A stretch of 64,000 nt of DNA, taken from NCBI GenBank assembly GCA_022601195.1, contig JAHZIX010000050.1:62001-126000 (forward strand), given 5' to 3'. The translations under genes and the position numbers were made by a program. Position 1 is the first letter of the stretch, and each line of letters opens with the position of its first letter. Positions 42,165 through 52,298 of this stretch are shown piece by piece. The notes beneath the pieces were generated by a model. The model was given only the letters and a program-made list of their open reading frames with translations, was not told the origin of the DNA and searched no databases. This stretch comes from Deltaproteobacteria bacterium. GTDB lineage: Bacteria; Acidobacteriota; Thermoanaerobaculia; Multivoradales; JAHZIX01.

Positions 42165-45100
42165 GGTGCCTCCAGATCTTTCAGATGACGAAGTATCACT
42201 TTCCGCGCCGCCTCCGCAGAGGCTTCCCCGAGGTGAGGGTCGGGAGTTTCCTGAATCGTGAAGGGGCCCTCAAAATAGGGCCGCCAGGTGGCGGCAGCCT
42301 GGGGACTGGGACTGGGACTGGGCCCTGAAGTGGGATTTGCACCGGCGCTGGCATCGTTCTGGGCTTCCGGGGCATCAAAGATGATCGTCGGGGTTCGAAT
42401 CACCTCAGGACGATACCGTGAGTGCAGGCGAAACCGCTCCAAGCGGACGTCGGCATGGAGAATCTGCGGCGTCAAGGGCAGCCCGAGCCACCCTCGAATC
42501 TCCCCAACCAGGCAAAGCAACCAACGCCAGGGTTGCACGGTGAGCCAGAAGCGAAGGCGGGCATAAAAGGGCCGGGTGAGCAAGTTGTTCCCCTGTAGGA
42601 AAAGCCGTAAGGCTTGCCATCCCGTAAGATCTTTCTTCGGGCCGGGAAGACGATCCAAGGGTATCCGAAAGGGGCCGAAGCGATAGAGGTCGATGGGCAT
42701 AGGAGCAATGAGATAGAGGGAGTGTACCGGCAGACCCTGCTCCTCCATCACCCGAACGGCTTCGACGGCCATGGAGGCACCGAAGGAGTATCCGGCGATG
42801 ATCACAGGCTGGTTGGGAAACCTCCGGCGGATCTCCTCCATCAGCTCCTGGCCTAGATCCTTCATCGTGCGCCAGCGACCCCGATTCCCCTCCGGTCGCA
42901 GACTGACCCCTCGCAGACCGTAGACCGGTCGCTGGCCTCGAAATCTCGCTGCAAACATCGCCGAGAAAAAATGCGGCACGGCGATGATAAAGGGGATGCC
43001 GTCACCGGAAGGCTGGATCGGAAAAAGATGCTGGTAGGCAGCTCCCTTCCTTCCTCCTGGCGACTCGGCCTTCTCCTCGATATACCTGGCCAACTCTTCC
43101 ACAGTAGGGTTTTCGAAGACCTCGTTCGCTGACAAGGTCACCTCGAAATCCCTTTCGATGGCCAGAGTCATCTCCACCACCAGCAGGGAATGTCCACCGA
43201 GAAGGAAGAAGTTGTCCTTCACGGAAAGACCCGATCGCCCGAGGAGGCCTTCCCACAGGGAGATCAGCCCTTGTTCTTGAAGGGTCCGTGGAGAGTCGCC
43301 TGGCCCGGCACCGTCCCTTCCGAAGCCGGAGACCTCCTCCCCATGGTCGAGCGGGTGTTCACGAAGCGCTTCCCGATCGACCTTGCCGTTGGGCAACGTC
43401 GGCAGCTCGGGAAGCTCGACGAGGCGGCTCGGGATCATGTGAGCCGGCAGGCGGTCGGCCAGCGTGCTTGCCAAGTCCTGGAGTCCCTTCGAGGGCTGAA
43501 TGAGCCCATCGGCCTCCCGTCCGGACCCTCCATCAGATACCCGAACGAAAGCCACCAGCTGAGTCTCCCCATTGGCGTTCCCTCCCTGCGGTGTGCGAGC
43601 CACCACGGCGGCCTCCTCGATGACGGCAGACTCCATCAACGCGGCCTCCACTTCCCCGGGCTCGATGCGAAAGCCCCGCAAGCTGATTTGCTCGTCCGTA
43701 CGTCCCAGGAAGAGCAAGCGGCCGTCGAGCTCCCACAGGACCCGATCTCCGGTACCGAAGCGCCGCCGTCGCTGGTCCGCTCCGCCAGCCTCCTGGAACC
43801 GCTCCTGGGTGAGGCCCTCCTGGCGCCAGTAGCCCTGGGCCACGGTGGGCCCTTCGATCCACAACTGCCCCGGTACGCCCGCCGGTACCCGCCGTCCCAG
43901 GGAATCCAAGACATCGACCTGCACTCCCGGAATGGGCTGCCCGATGGCCACGGGACGGTGGCTATCCAAGGGGGTCATTTCATGGACCGTCGCCCAAACC
44001 GTCCCTTCCGTGGGTCCATACTCGTTGAACAAACGCACCCCGGGAAGGACCCGAAAGTGACTCTCCACCAATGAAGAGGAGCAGGCCTCTCCGGCCACGA
44101 TGACCGTTTCGAGCCCTTCCAGCAATCCGCCCTCGCCCCTGAGCAATTCCCCGTAAAGGGAGGGCACACACAAAAGGCCGGAGACTCTCTCTTCGGCCAC
44201 CAAACCCGCCAACCGCCGGGGGTCTCGGGCCTCCTCATCGACGGGGACCACCAAGGTTTTCGCCGCCGCCAAGGTCCAAAAGATCCCAGCCACCGAGCTG
44301 TCGAAAGCGATGCTGGGGATCAGCAGGAACCGATCCAGAGCAGCCTCATAGACAGGAGATCGCGCACCAGTAGAGGCTCTCAAGTTGTCGTGACTGATCA
44401 CCACACCCTTGGGACGGCCGGTGGAGCCAGATGTGTAGAGAAGATAGGCCGGGGCATCCGACGACAGATCGACAGGCTTCCCGGAGTACGGCTCGTCGCC
44501 GCTGGAATCACCGAGGGAATCCACCGCGATCACCGACCACGGACCCGCCGGCAAACGCCCTTGGAGCTCCCCCGTCGTGATCACCGCTGCCACTTCTGCA
44601 TCTTCGAGAACCAGACGATTGCGCCCTTCGGGATAGGTGGGATCCAAGGGAACATAGGCCCCTCCAGCCCAGTGGGTCCCGACGATGGCCGCGATCATCT
44701 CGGCAGAACGCTGGAGGAAGATGCCGACTCGATCCCCGCTCCCCACGCCAACCGCCGCCAGCTCCTGGGAGAGGGCCCCGGCTGCCCGTCCCAGATCTCC
44801 ATAGCTCCAGTGGACACCCCCACAAACCACCGCAGGGGAGTCCGGTAGCTGGCGTATCCGATCGAAGATGAGTTGCGGCAGGAAGCCCCCCTCGATCTGG
44901 GTCCCGTCAGATTTCAAATCTGAGCCCCGGCTCTGGGCGATCAAGTGCTGCTGCTCTTGCGGCCCGAGAAGAGAGATCTCTGCAATAGCCCCCTTGGATC
45001 TCTCGGGCAGCTGCTCCAGAAGATTTCCATAGTGACGGAGAAGAGCTTCCATCCAGCCTCTCCGGAATCGATCGACCCGGTACTCGACGGCCACCTCCCC

Positions 45101-46507
45101 ATCCCCATCCCCTTCGGCCAGGAACAGAGTCAGGTCGAATTTGGAAGCTCCCAAATCCAGGACCACCGGGTCGAGGCGAGCCGCACCGAGGCGGGGAAGC
45201 GGCTGGTATTCCTGATAGACGAACATCGCCTGAAAGAGAGGGTGGCGGCCCGGAGACCGAGGAGGAGCCAGCTCCTCCACCAGCCTTTGAAAGGACAGGG
45301 AGGCATGAGCCAGAACCTCTCGGACTTCCCCACTAAAATTGCCAATCCCCGGGGCGACAGCCTGATCCTCGTCGAGAGAGGTAGAAATCACCACCGGGTT
45401 CGAGAAATACCCAACCATGCCAGCGGTAGCTACCTGAGTGCGAGTGGAAACCGGGGTTGCGAAGGCGATGGGCCGCCCTTCCGAGTACCGGTGTAGCAAC
45501 AGACGAAAGGCAAAAGCGTAGATGGCAAAGGGGGTGGTGCCGGTGTCCACCGCGAGCCGCCGTATCCCCTCTTTCACCGATGGGCTCATGACCTGCCTCA
45601 ATAGGCGCCCCGGGGACTTCTCTCCCGGGCGCCTCTCGACCACCGGGTCCGCCTTGACCCTTGGCCCCGCCGAGGAATGCTCTTGGGCAGCTGCTTCCTC
45701 GAGAACCCGTGCCTCGACGGACCGAGTCTCAAAAGCCAGCTGAAGGTTCTCCGGTAGTGGATCCAGCCGGTGCCGCCAAAAGTCGAGCTCCTTGGAGACC
45801 ACCTCCTCGCCCCGCTGGCTCTGTAGATGGACCCTTTGTCGATGAGCCCTCTGCCAATGAACATAATCGTCGTATTGAAGATCAACCCTGGGACCTGGAG
45901 CCCCAGAGGTCGTCGCTTCGCCGTTGTAGCCTGCAGCTAGCTCCTGCCAGAGAATTCCCAGGGATCTCTCATCGGCCAGAATGTGGTGAAGTACGAGGAT
46001 GAGGAGCGGGTCCTCCTTCGCAACCTCCTCGTCACCGCCCTGCTCCACCAACAGCAAACGGACCAGCGGCCCGGTCGACAAATCGAAGGGCAATCGCGCC
46101 TGCCGGATGGCAGCTTCCAAATGACCTCCATCGCTGGCGACGATTCTCTCGATGGCCAGTGGGGAGGGGGAATGCTCGATCTGGAGCACCGAGCCAGCCT
46201 CGGCGCGAAAGGTCGAGCGCAAAAGGCGGTGTCGGGCTACCAGCTGGTCAAAAGCCTGCTGGAGCTTTCCGAGATGCAGCTCGCCCTGAACCCGAAAACC
46301 GCTGGCGAGGTTATAGGCCGACGAGTCGGGATCCACCTGATGGGCCAACCACAGACTGCGCTGCATCTCCCCCAGGTGGGCGGCTTCTCCCGCCGGCCTC
46401 GGTGGTAGGTCCGACGGCCGCGGGCTGGACTTGGCCCCTTTCCCCTTTGCGGCTCGTTTCTTCTCGATGGCTCGGCGGAGCCGCTCGGCGCGATTGTCAG
46501 TGGTCAT
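42161..46507 (-). CDS. NRPS C-A-PCP-TE termination module
   Basis: 1448 residues. After a basic N-terminal linker (RRAIEKKRAAKGKG) the condensation domain has HHILADE at 174-180 (DG to DE variant). The A domain has LLYTSGSTGRPKG, NEYGPTEG, FGTGDRVLW and RTDEQISLRGFRIEPGE, then LPNGKVDRE. The PCP is DNFFLLGGHSL (Ser1107). A type I thioesterase of the alpha/beta-hydrolase fold follows, with GYSFG (Ser1241). By-eye A-domain pocket residues are D-S-A-C-I-A-E-V-W, which I cannot assign. A Pro/Ser-rich linker (GPSPSPSPQAA) lies in the TE. The TE makes this the release module for the chain begun by the plus-strand synthetase. First gene of a four-gene operon. Confidence 0.93.
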   Translation of the reverse strand: MTTDNRAERLRRAIEKKRAAKGKGAKSSPRPSDLPPRPAGEAAHLGEMQRSLWLAHQVDPDSSAYNLASGFRVQGELHLGKLQQAFDQLVARHRLLRSTFRAEAGSVLQIEHSPSPLAIERIVASDGGHLEAAIRQARLPFDLSTGPLVRLLLVEQGGDEEVAKEDPLLILVLHHILADERSLGILWQELAAGYNGEATTSGAPGPRVDLQYDDYVHWQRAHRQRVHLQSQRGEEVVSKELDFWRHRLDPLPENLQLAFETRSVEARVLEEAAAQEHSSAGPRVKADPVVERRPGEKSPGRLLRQVMSPSVKEGIRRLAVDTGTTPFAIYAFAFRLLLHRYSEGRPIAFATPVSTRTQVATAGMVGYFSNPVVISTSLDEDQAVAPGIGNFSGEVREVLAHASLSFQRLVEELAPPRSPGRHPLFQAMFVYQEYQPLPRLGAARLDPVVLDLGASKFDLTLFLAEGDGDGEVAVEYRVDRFRRGWMEALLRHYGNLLEQLPERSKGAIAEISLLGPQEQQHLIAQSRGSDLKSDGTQIEGGFLPQLIFDRIRQLPDSPAVVCGGVHWSYGDLGRAAGALSQELAAVGVGSGDRVGIFLQRSAEMIAAIVGTHWAGGAYVPLDPTYPEGRNRLVLEDAEVAAVITTGELQGRLPAGPWSVIAVDSLGDSSGDEPYSGKPVDLSSDAPAYLLYTSGSTGRPKGVVISHDNLRASTGARSPVYEAALDRFLLIPSIAFDSSVAGIFWTLAAAKTLVVPVDEEARDPRRLAGLVAEERVSGLLCVPSLYGELLRGEGGLLEGLETVIVAGEACSSSLVESHFRVLPGVRLFNEYGPTEGTVWATVHEMTPLDSHRPVAIGQPIPGVQVDVLDSLGRRVPAGVPGQLWIEGPTVAQGYWRQEGLTQERFQEAGGADQRRRRFGTGDRVLWELDGRLLFLGRTDEQISLRGFRIEPGEVEAALMESAVIEEAAVVARTPQGGNANGETQLVAFVRVSDGGSGREADGLIQPSKGLQDLASTLADRLPAHMIPSRLVELPELPTLPNGKVDREALREHPLDHGEEVSGFGRDGAGPGDSPRTLQEQGLISLWEGLLGRSGLSVKDNFFLLGGHSLLVVEMTLAIERDFEVTLSANEVFENPTVEELARYIEEKAESPGGRKGAAYQHLFPIQPSGDGIPFIIAVPHFFSAMFAARFRGQRPVYGLRGVSLRPEGNRGRWRTMKDLGQELMEEIRRRFPNQPVIIAGYSFGASMAVEAVRVMEEQGLPVHSLYLIAPMPIDLYRFGPFRIPLDRLPGPKKDLTGWQALRLFLQGNNLLTRPFYARLRFWLTVQPWRWLLCLVGEIRGWLGLPLTPQILHADVRLERFRLHSRYRPEVIRTPTIIFDAPEAQNDASAGANPTSGPSPSPSPQAAATWRPYFEGPFTIQETPDPHLGEASAEAARKVILRHLKDLEAP

Positions 46508-46960
46508 GGCGGATTAGGTCTGGTCTAGAGGTGTTCAGTAAGGAGCATTCAAAATTCAGTAGGAGCCGAGCGACAGGCTTCGGATCGGCGTAGAGAGGTT
46601 ATTCCTCGCGGCTGGAATTCGCGAAACGAGTCTGTGAGCTCTGGCTGTCAAGGTGGCAATCCTGGCCTCAAAAGTTACGGTCGTTCTACCCCAAGGGGCC
46701 TCGTCTCGGATGTTCCCGGCGATGGTACGATCCTCACGACCCATCACTTCTCTGAGTTTCCCCCCGATCATGCAAAGCCAACCTTAGAGAGCCGTGCCGG
46801 AAGAGACTCCATGAGGCAAAAACACCTATCTAGCTCAGAGCCCGGAGAGCTCAGCACTGGGCCAACTCACGACTGGGCTAGCTCAGGACCGGGCCAACCC
46901 AGAACCGGGCCAACCCAGAACCAACCCCGTGCCGTGCCCTGAGTTGTTGATCTCCTGCCC
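46508..46960. other. Divergent promoter region of NRPS 2 and GT4
   Basis: 453 bp with no gene, separating the minus-strand NRPS operon from the plus-strand GT4 gene. It holds a 16-bp tandem repeat at 46853-46928. No clear promoter boxes could be picked. Confidence 0.45.
46853..46928. repeat. 16-bp tandem repeat, about 4.75 units
   Basis: Units start at 46853, 46869, 46885, 46901 and 46917 (partial). The third and fourth are nearly identical (AGGACCGGGCCAACCC, AGAACCGGGCCAACCC). It ends about 30 bp before the GT4 start. Confidence 0.85.
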
Positions 46961-48217
46961 ATGAACATCCTCGAAATCGAAACTTTTGGTCGCGGTGGGC
47001 TCATTCACTACGCCTACAATCTCTCCTGCGCTCTGGCAGAAAGAGGCCACCAAGTCACTCTCGTTACCACCGCTGCCTATGAGCTCGAAGACCAGCTTCC
47101 GTCGGCCCATACAAAAGCTCAAGGGGAAGCCAGTGTGGAGGCCAAGGTGCAGATCGTCAAGGCCATCGGTCGCACCAGTAACAGACTCGGGGCTAGGGGG
47201 CCCGCTCTGCTCCGGAACCTCACCCGAAAGGCCGAAGCCATCTTCGACGCCTGCCAGGTGGCCGCCAGGGCCCGGGCCCTTCGTCCGGACGTGGTTCACT
47301 TTCATTGTACGAATCCCATTTCCCTGCTGTATATCCTGCTCCTCCGACTCCTGAGAGTACCCTTGGTGGTCACCGCCCACGTGGTCACCCCTCACGAAAG
47401 GATTCGTTGCCAGAGCACCATCTACCGTTGGGTTCATCGTCTGAGCCCGCGCATCATTGCCCATTCCGACTTCGACCGGAATCGCCTGCTCCAGGAATTT
47501 TCCGTCGACCCGGAGCGAGTCTCCGTCATCCCCCACGGCGAATACGGTTTCTTCGAGCAGCAGGGGGAAACGGGCCAAGAAGACCTCGATTCCCTCGTAG
47601 GTTCGACAGCGGCCCGCCACACTCTGGGTCTGGAGCCTCACCATCAGGTGGCTCTTTTCTTTGGCTACATTCGCGAGTACAAAGGGCTAGACTTGCTCTT
47701 CGAGGCTTGGAGCGCGGTTCTCGAAGCTCGCCCGGAAGCTCGCCTGGTGGTGGCGGGGGACCCGGTGCAGTTGGCGGCGGCCCGTCGTTCGGAGCTGGAA
47801 GACTGGGCGACGCGCCTTGGGGTCCACCACCACTTCGACTACATTCCCTTCTCCCAGGTGGCCCGCTACTTCCAGGCGGCGGATGTTCTGGTGATGCCCT
47901 ACCGGCACATCAGCCAATCGGGAGTCCTCTACCTTGCCCTCTCCCTAGGGGTTCCCGTGTTAGCGACCCGAGTGGGTGCCCTGCCGGAAGTACTCGAGGA
48001 CGGCGAGAGCGCTCTGTTGGTCGAACCGGAATCACCAGCTGCCTTGGCGCAGGCTCTCATCCGATTGCTCGGTGACTCCGAGCTCCAGGAACGCCTGGCC
48101 CAAGGGGGACTCCGGGTAGCTGAAGCCCACTCCTGGCCCGCCATAGCAGCGCGCACTGAAGGCGCCTTTCGAGAACTTGCGAGCTCTGATCGGGGCGTAC
48201 TCGAAGACCAAAGCTAG
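46961..48217 (+). CDS. Family 4 glycosyltransferase
   Basis: 418 residues, GT-B fold. The N-terminal part begins MNILEIETFGRGGLIHYAYN and binds the acceptor. The C-terminal donor domain has FFGYIREYKGLDLLFEAW, VVAGDP and the E(x7)E-type region SGVLYLALSLGVPVLATRVG. Its 3' end overlaps the convergent flippase gene by 4 bp. No Shine-Dalgarno sequence is obvious. It presumably builds the sugar part of the cluster product. Confidence 0.9.
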   Translation: MNILEIETFGRGGLIHYAYNLSCALAERGHQVTLVTTAAYELEDQLPSAHTKAQGEASVEAKVQIVKAIGRTSNRLGARGPALLRNLTRKAEAIFDACQVAARARALRPDVVHFHCTNPISLLYILLLRLLRVPLVVTAHVVTPHERIRCQSTIYRWVHRLSPRIIAHSDFDRNRLLQEFSVDPERVSVIPHGEYGFFEQQGETGQEDLDSLVGSTAARHTLGLEPHHQVALFFGYIREYKGLDLLFEAWSAVLEARPEARLVVAGDPVQLAAARRSELEDWATRLGVHHHFDYIPFSQVARYFQAADVLVMPYRHISQSGVLYLALSLGVPVLATRVGALPEVLEDGESALLVEPESPAALAQALIRLLGDSELQERLAQGGLRVAEAHSWPAIAARTEGAFRELASSDRGVLEDQS

Positions 48218-49770
48218 CGAGATCGCAGCTGGAGCAGCCGCTGCTCGATCCCTGCAGGCCGACCTTGCCACCGCCAAAGGGCATACAAAGTGCTACAGAA
48301 GACCACTCCCCCGACCCCAACCTGAGCGAGCAAACGCCACCAGGAAGTAGCCGATGCAGCAAACCCTGACGAAGCCGGTTCGGAAAGGAGGCTGGGAGGA
48401 AGCACAGCGCCCAGAGCCAGAACAGCCCCGACCATCAAGGCCGAGGCGCAGAGAGGTCTCAGCAGCTGGGCTAGAATCTCGCTCAGGGAGATACTCAAGG
48501 TCCTATTCAACAGCCAGGCGTTCAAATAGGAATACAGCACACCGGCTACCACCAGACTCCAGATCGCTCCCGGCAATCCGTAGAAGGCCGTCGCGGCGAT
48601 GAAGGCCGGGACGTGGAAAAGAGAGTATGCCAGGCTGACCCAAAACAGCAGGCGGACCTGACCGAGAGCCATCACGCAGGGCAAAGTCATAGAAAGGGTC
48701 GCCCGCAAACTGAGGTAGGGAACCAGAATCTGCAGGAGTGGGATGATCCCGTCCCATTGGGGCCCCAAAGCCAGGGGAACAAAGTCCCCTGCTACCAGGG
48801 CAAACCCGAACCCCGCCGGCAAGCTGAGGCTACCGATCACATTGATGGACTCGCCCACCACTCTGCGGAGCCGGCCCGTGTCAGCAGTGAGCTCACTGAA
48901 GGATGGAAACAGGATCCGCTGAAGGGGACTCACCAACTCTCGGGTAGGAAGAACACCCACTCGCTGGGTCATGAAGTAACGACCAGCGTCCGCGACTCCC
49001 AACCACTTCCCGACGATCAACTTATCCGTCTCCATGGCCAGGGTCGTCACCATGGTGGTCAAGGAGAGCCAGCCGCTGAAGGCGAAAATGTCTGAAAAGC
49101 GGGCCAGGGTCAGTCTCGGCCGATAGGGCCTTAGGGCATAGCTCAGGACGAGGCTGGTCAGGTGACCGGCGACCATCCCAATGACCAGAGCCCAATAACT
49201 CCGGTAGACGAAGGCTAGGCCCAGAGTCAGGCCGAAAGAGACTCCTCTAGCCCCCAAGGTCAAAACCGCCAACTTGGAGTAGATCAAATCCCGTTCGAAG
49301 AGAACGAACCGTGGATTCGATAGGCCCATCAGTACCGGGCTCAGGGCCAGGACCGCTAACACAGCGGCGAGGCGGGGGTCGCTCAAGAAGGGAGCGATAA
49401 CGATCATGCACAGGGCAGAAGCCAGCCCTCGTAGGGCTGACAAGGTCCAAGCACTGTCATAGAGGTCGCGATCTTCGCATCGAGTCCGAATCAACGCCTT
49501 GTTGACGTCGAAGGCCGAGAGCCCTTCGACGATGGCGACAATGGACACGGCGATGGCAACGATGCCGAAATCCTCTGGAGAGAGGATGCGGGCCAACACG
49601 ATGATGGAGAGAAGATCCAACAGCCGTTCGAGCCAACGGTAGGTGTACAACCAACCCACTCCACGCGCTACCCGCTTGGCCATTCCGGCCCCATCGGTCC
49701 TTCCCGTCTCGACTTCGGTCCCCGTCTCGGCCCCAGATTCAGGCCCTGGCTCGTTCCCGACCCCGGTCAT
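48214..49770 (-). CDS. Polysaccharide/lipid-linked oligosaccharide flippase (Wzx/WzxC-like)
   Basis: 518 residues with about 12-14 TM helices of the MOP/PST type. It opens with RWLERLLDLLSIIVLARILSP and EDFGIVAIAVSIVAI, as in WzxC-like exporters. A low-complexity acidic N-terminal tail (GPESGAETGTEVETG) may be untranslated if the real start is MAKRVARG. The start overlaps the GT1 stop (ATGA), so they form an operon. It likely flips a lipid-linked glycan or glycopeptide across the inner membrane. Confidence 0.88.
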   Translation of the reverse strand: MTGVGNEPGPESGAETGTEVETGRTDGAGMAKRVARGVGWLYTYRWLERLLDLLSIIVLARILSPEDFGIVAIAVSIVAIVEGLSAFDVNKALIRTRCEDRDLYDSAWTLSALRGLASALCMIVIAPFLSDPRLAAVLAVLALSPVLMGLSNPRFVLFERDLIYSKLAVLTLGARGVSFGLTLGLAFVYRSYWALVIGMVAGHLTSLVLSYALRPYRPRLTLARFSDIFAFSGWLSLTTMVTTLAMETDKLIVGKWLGVADAGRYFMTQRVGVLPTRELVSPLQRILFPSFSELTADTGRLRRVVGESINVIGSLSLPAGFGFALVAGDFVPLALGPQWDGIIPLLQILVPYLSLRATLSMTLPCVMALGQVRLLFWVSLAYSLFHVPAFIAATAFYGLPGAIWSLVVAGVLYSYLNAWLLNRTLSISLSEILAQLLRPLCASALMVGAVLALGAVLPPSLLSEPASSGFAASATSWWRLLAQVGVGGVVFCSTLYALWRWQGRPAGIEQRLLQLRSR

Positions 49771-51212
49771 GAGGGCGGCCTTTCAAGGTCCTCGAAGCTC
49801 TGCGGAACGGATCTGCCCTCCTCTGTCCGAGGTAGGGACGGAGGCGGGGCCAGAGGAGTAGATAGCGAACCCAGCAGAGATTTCACGGCCCCTTCTGCGA
49901 CCTGGTTTTCCACATACCTCTGGTAGCTGCGGCGCAGACGGGCCAAGCTCGCCCGGAAGCTGGGCGCGGTGAGTAGGCGGTCGATATGCCCCTGGATCGT
50001 CTCCGTCGTATCCCCCTCCCGGTCCCCGGCGATGCCGATGCCATGGTGGAGGACCCGGGCCGTGTTCCCCGCCATATCTGTCTCCGAGCCGCAGTAGATC
50101 AGTACCGGTACCCCACCCCTCGAACCACCGACGACACATTCGTCGAGGGTGTTGATGCCGCCGTGGGTCACCACGACATCAGCTTGCCTCACCACCTCCA
50201 ACTGGGGCACCCAAGGGAAGACGTGGACCCTCTCCGGCAGCGGCCCCAGGTCCGCGGGGGCGACTCGATCGCTGAGACTGACCACCAGGTCCCATTCCGG
50301 GCGCCCAGCAACGACGCCCAGGAGACGTTTCAAAAAGGCCAGGTCCGCCGAAAACATCGAGCCGAAACCCGCATAGATCAGCTTGGCTCCACGGCGACGA
50401 CGCTGAAAGATCGCCTCGAGCCTCGCGCGGTCTTCCGGCGGCAGTTGGCGGTCGGGGCGAGATTCCAAGAGTAAAGGGCCCACATAGTGAACCCTCTTGG
50501 GTGGCTGGTGGGGGAAGTCGAACTCCAGGGCGTGCAGGCTCAAGACCGGGAACCGCCGGTAGGTGAAGGGAATCAACCATTGGCTGGCGTCAATTTCCCG
50601 GTGCCAATCGAACCCCTGTTCCGCAGCGAGGCGGCGCAGAACGGACAAGCGATCACAGCCGACCCATCGCCCCCATTGGGAGACGGCCTTGCGCCATTTT
50701 CGAAGCCGCAAAGCCCGCCACAAGAGCCAGATTCCACCCCTAGAACCCCAGAAACCAACATCGGGCTGCACTTGGCAATGAGGAGGCGGTAGGCCGGGTC
50801 GCCGCCAAATCGAAGCGAAGGAATTGAGTAAGACGAGAGGAATCCCGACGGTCGAGGCAGTGATGATGTGCTCGTGCATCTCCCCGTCGATGAGGATGAG
50901 ATCCGGATTTAGCTGGCGAACATCTCGCGAAAAGCCTTCCGTCGCCAATGAGTCCACCGCCCGATCGACCCTCTCTCCCCGCTTCGAGAGGCGGTGCCAG
51001 TAACTCTCCTTGGCGTCGCCTTCGAGAAAGGCCTCGTAGCGGCTCGCCTCCAGGGGCAGAAAGGCCAGGCCCTGCCGTTCCACCAGCTCTCGACACGCTG
51101 GCAGACCGGCGAAAGTCACCTGATGGCCGACCACCGCCAAGCGCCGAGCCAGCTCCACACTGGGATAGAGAATGCTAGGAAAACCACTCGTCACGCTGAG
51201 GATGCTAGCCAT
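49767..51212 (-). CDS. Family 1 (UGT/MGT-like) glycosyltransferase
   Basis: 481 residues, GT-B. An N-terminal Rossmann domain has SVTSGFPSILYPSVELARRL. The C-terminal signature is VFPWVPQLEVVRQADVVVTH followed by GGINTLDE, the donor-binding motif of macrolide- and UGT-type enzymes. An extra Gly-rich insertion (CVVGGSRGGVPV) interrupts the usual run. These enzymes glycosylate small lipophilic or peptide aglycones, which fits an NRPS cluster. It follows the second sulfotransferase by 40 bp on the same strand. Confidence 0.88.
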   Translation of the reverse strand: MASILSVTSGFPSILYPSVELARRLAVVGHQVTFAGLPACRELVERQGLAFLPLEASRYEAFLEGDAKESYWHRLSKRGERVDRAVDSLATEGFSRDVRQLNPDLILIDGEMHEHIITASTVGIPLVLLNSFASIWRRPGLPPPHCQVQPDVGFWGSRGGIWLLWRALRLRKWRKAVSQWGRWVGCDRLSVLRRLAAEQGFDWHREIDASQWLIPFTYRRFPVLSLHALEFDFPHQPPKRVHYVGPLLLESRPDRQLPPEDRARLEAIFQRRRRGAKLIYAGFGSMFSADLAFLKRLLGVVAGRPEWDLVVSLSDRVAPADLGPLPERVHVFPWVPQLEVVRQADVVVTHGGINTLDECVVGGSRGGVPVLIYCGSETDMAGNTARVLHHGIGIAGDREGDTTETIQGHIDRLLTAPSFRASLARLRRSYQRYVENQVAEGAVKSLLGSLSTPLAPPPSLPRTEEGRSVPQSFEDLERPPS

Positions 51213-51252
51213 CTCTTCTCAACTTCCGGTCCAGCCCCTTCCCCACGAACGG

Positions 51253-52050
51253 CTAGTCCGCCGGGTAGCCGAGCTGCTTGACCAGCCCGGCGTACTTAGC
51301 ATCGAAGGCCTTCCTGACCGCTGGTGTGAAGTGCTCTCTCCATTGCCCGGAAGCCGGGTTGCGGATGTGGGGATCGGGTTTGCGATTGCCGAGGGAGTAT
51401 CGGCGAGCGAACCAATTGCCCAATCGCCGCTCCAGGGGGGAAAGCCCGTAGAAGTCGAAGAGCTGCTGAAAAACTGCCGGCCCATCAGCCACCACGTCTT
51501 CGTAGCGATAGACGGCGATGTGCGGGTGCTCCGCTGGCCATAGCGCCATGGACTCGAGGTGATGGGTGCGAAACTCCATCTCCGCCAGCAAGCCTTCCTC
51601 CTGGGGGATCGACTGCAGCAGCTCGGTAAAAGAAGTGCTCTTCCCCGCGAGCTCACTGGGAACCCGGCCGTTGGCGAAATACCAATCTGACGCGGTCGGC
51701 GATGAGATCTTCATCCAGTCTTCTGCGCCCCGCTTATGGTAGAAGTATCCGGAAACGATCAGGTCCCGGGGATCGCGAATGAAGCGCGAGATTCGAAAGG
51801 GGCCGAGGCGTTGGAGGTCGAGGGCCCGATTGTTGACGGAGGCGACCCGCTGGGCATCAAAACCGGCGTAAAAATCGTCCAAATGACTGTTGTAATGACG
51901 GTAGCCGCTGCTCCAGGGGAGACACCTATTGAACACCGCTTTCATGACCCGACCGAAATAGACCGTCAAGCATTTATGGTAAGCACAATGGATCAGCCGA
52001 GGAGCGCCTTGGCGACCACGGGAAACGGATTCTTTCGCAGGTTGGCTCAT
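51253..52050 (-). CDS. Sulfotransferase-like protein 2
   Basis: About 265 residues. LIHCAYHKCLTVYFGRVM matches the 5'-phosphosulfate loop of this group (AYHKC..T). RFIRDPRDLIVSGYFYH is the 3'-phosphate loop. An upstream in-frame start at 52086 is possible; I chose the ATG at 52050 (MSQPAKES), without Shine-Dalgarno support for either. It is only distantly similar to the sulfotransferase at 40.5 kb, so two different acceptors are likely. First gene of the ST-GT1-flippase operon. Confidence 0.82.
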   Translation of the reverse strand: MSQPAKESVSRGRQGAPRLIHCAYHKCLTVYFGRVMKAVFNRCLPWSSGYRHYNSHLDDFYAGFDAQRVASVNNRALDLQRLGPFRISRFIRDPRDLIVSGYFYHKRGAEDWMKISSPTASDWYFANGRVPSELAGKSTSFTELLQSIPQEEGLLAEMEFRTHHLESMALWPAEHPHIAVYRYEDVVADGPAVFQQLFDFYGLSPLERRLGNWFARRYSLGNRKPDPHIRNPASGQWREHFTPAVRKAFDAKYAGLVKQLGYPAD

Positions 52051-52298
52051 CGGAGCGTATGATACGCCACCTAGCCGACGCCTCATCGCGACGCCTTAAT
52101 CCATATGACCATCTACCCCAAGCAAACTCAAAAGCGAGCCCAGATCGTGATGCCCTGGTCGCTATCTCCACAGGCAACCTCCTGGGTAGCCTCCGTTGGG
52201 GGGCCCGGCCTAGCGACCCACCCAGCGACCTACACAGCTAGCGAGACCGCCCGGGACGGTAGAAAGCCCCTCCGGAGCCTGCCGCACAGAGACGGGAG

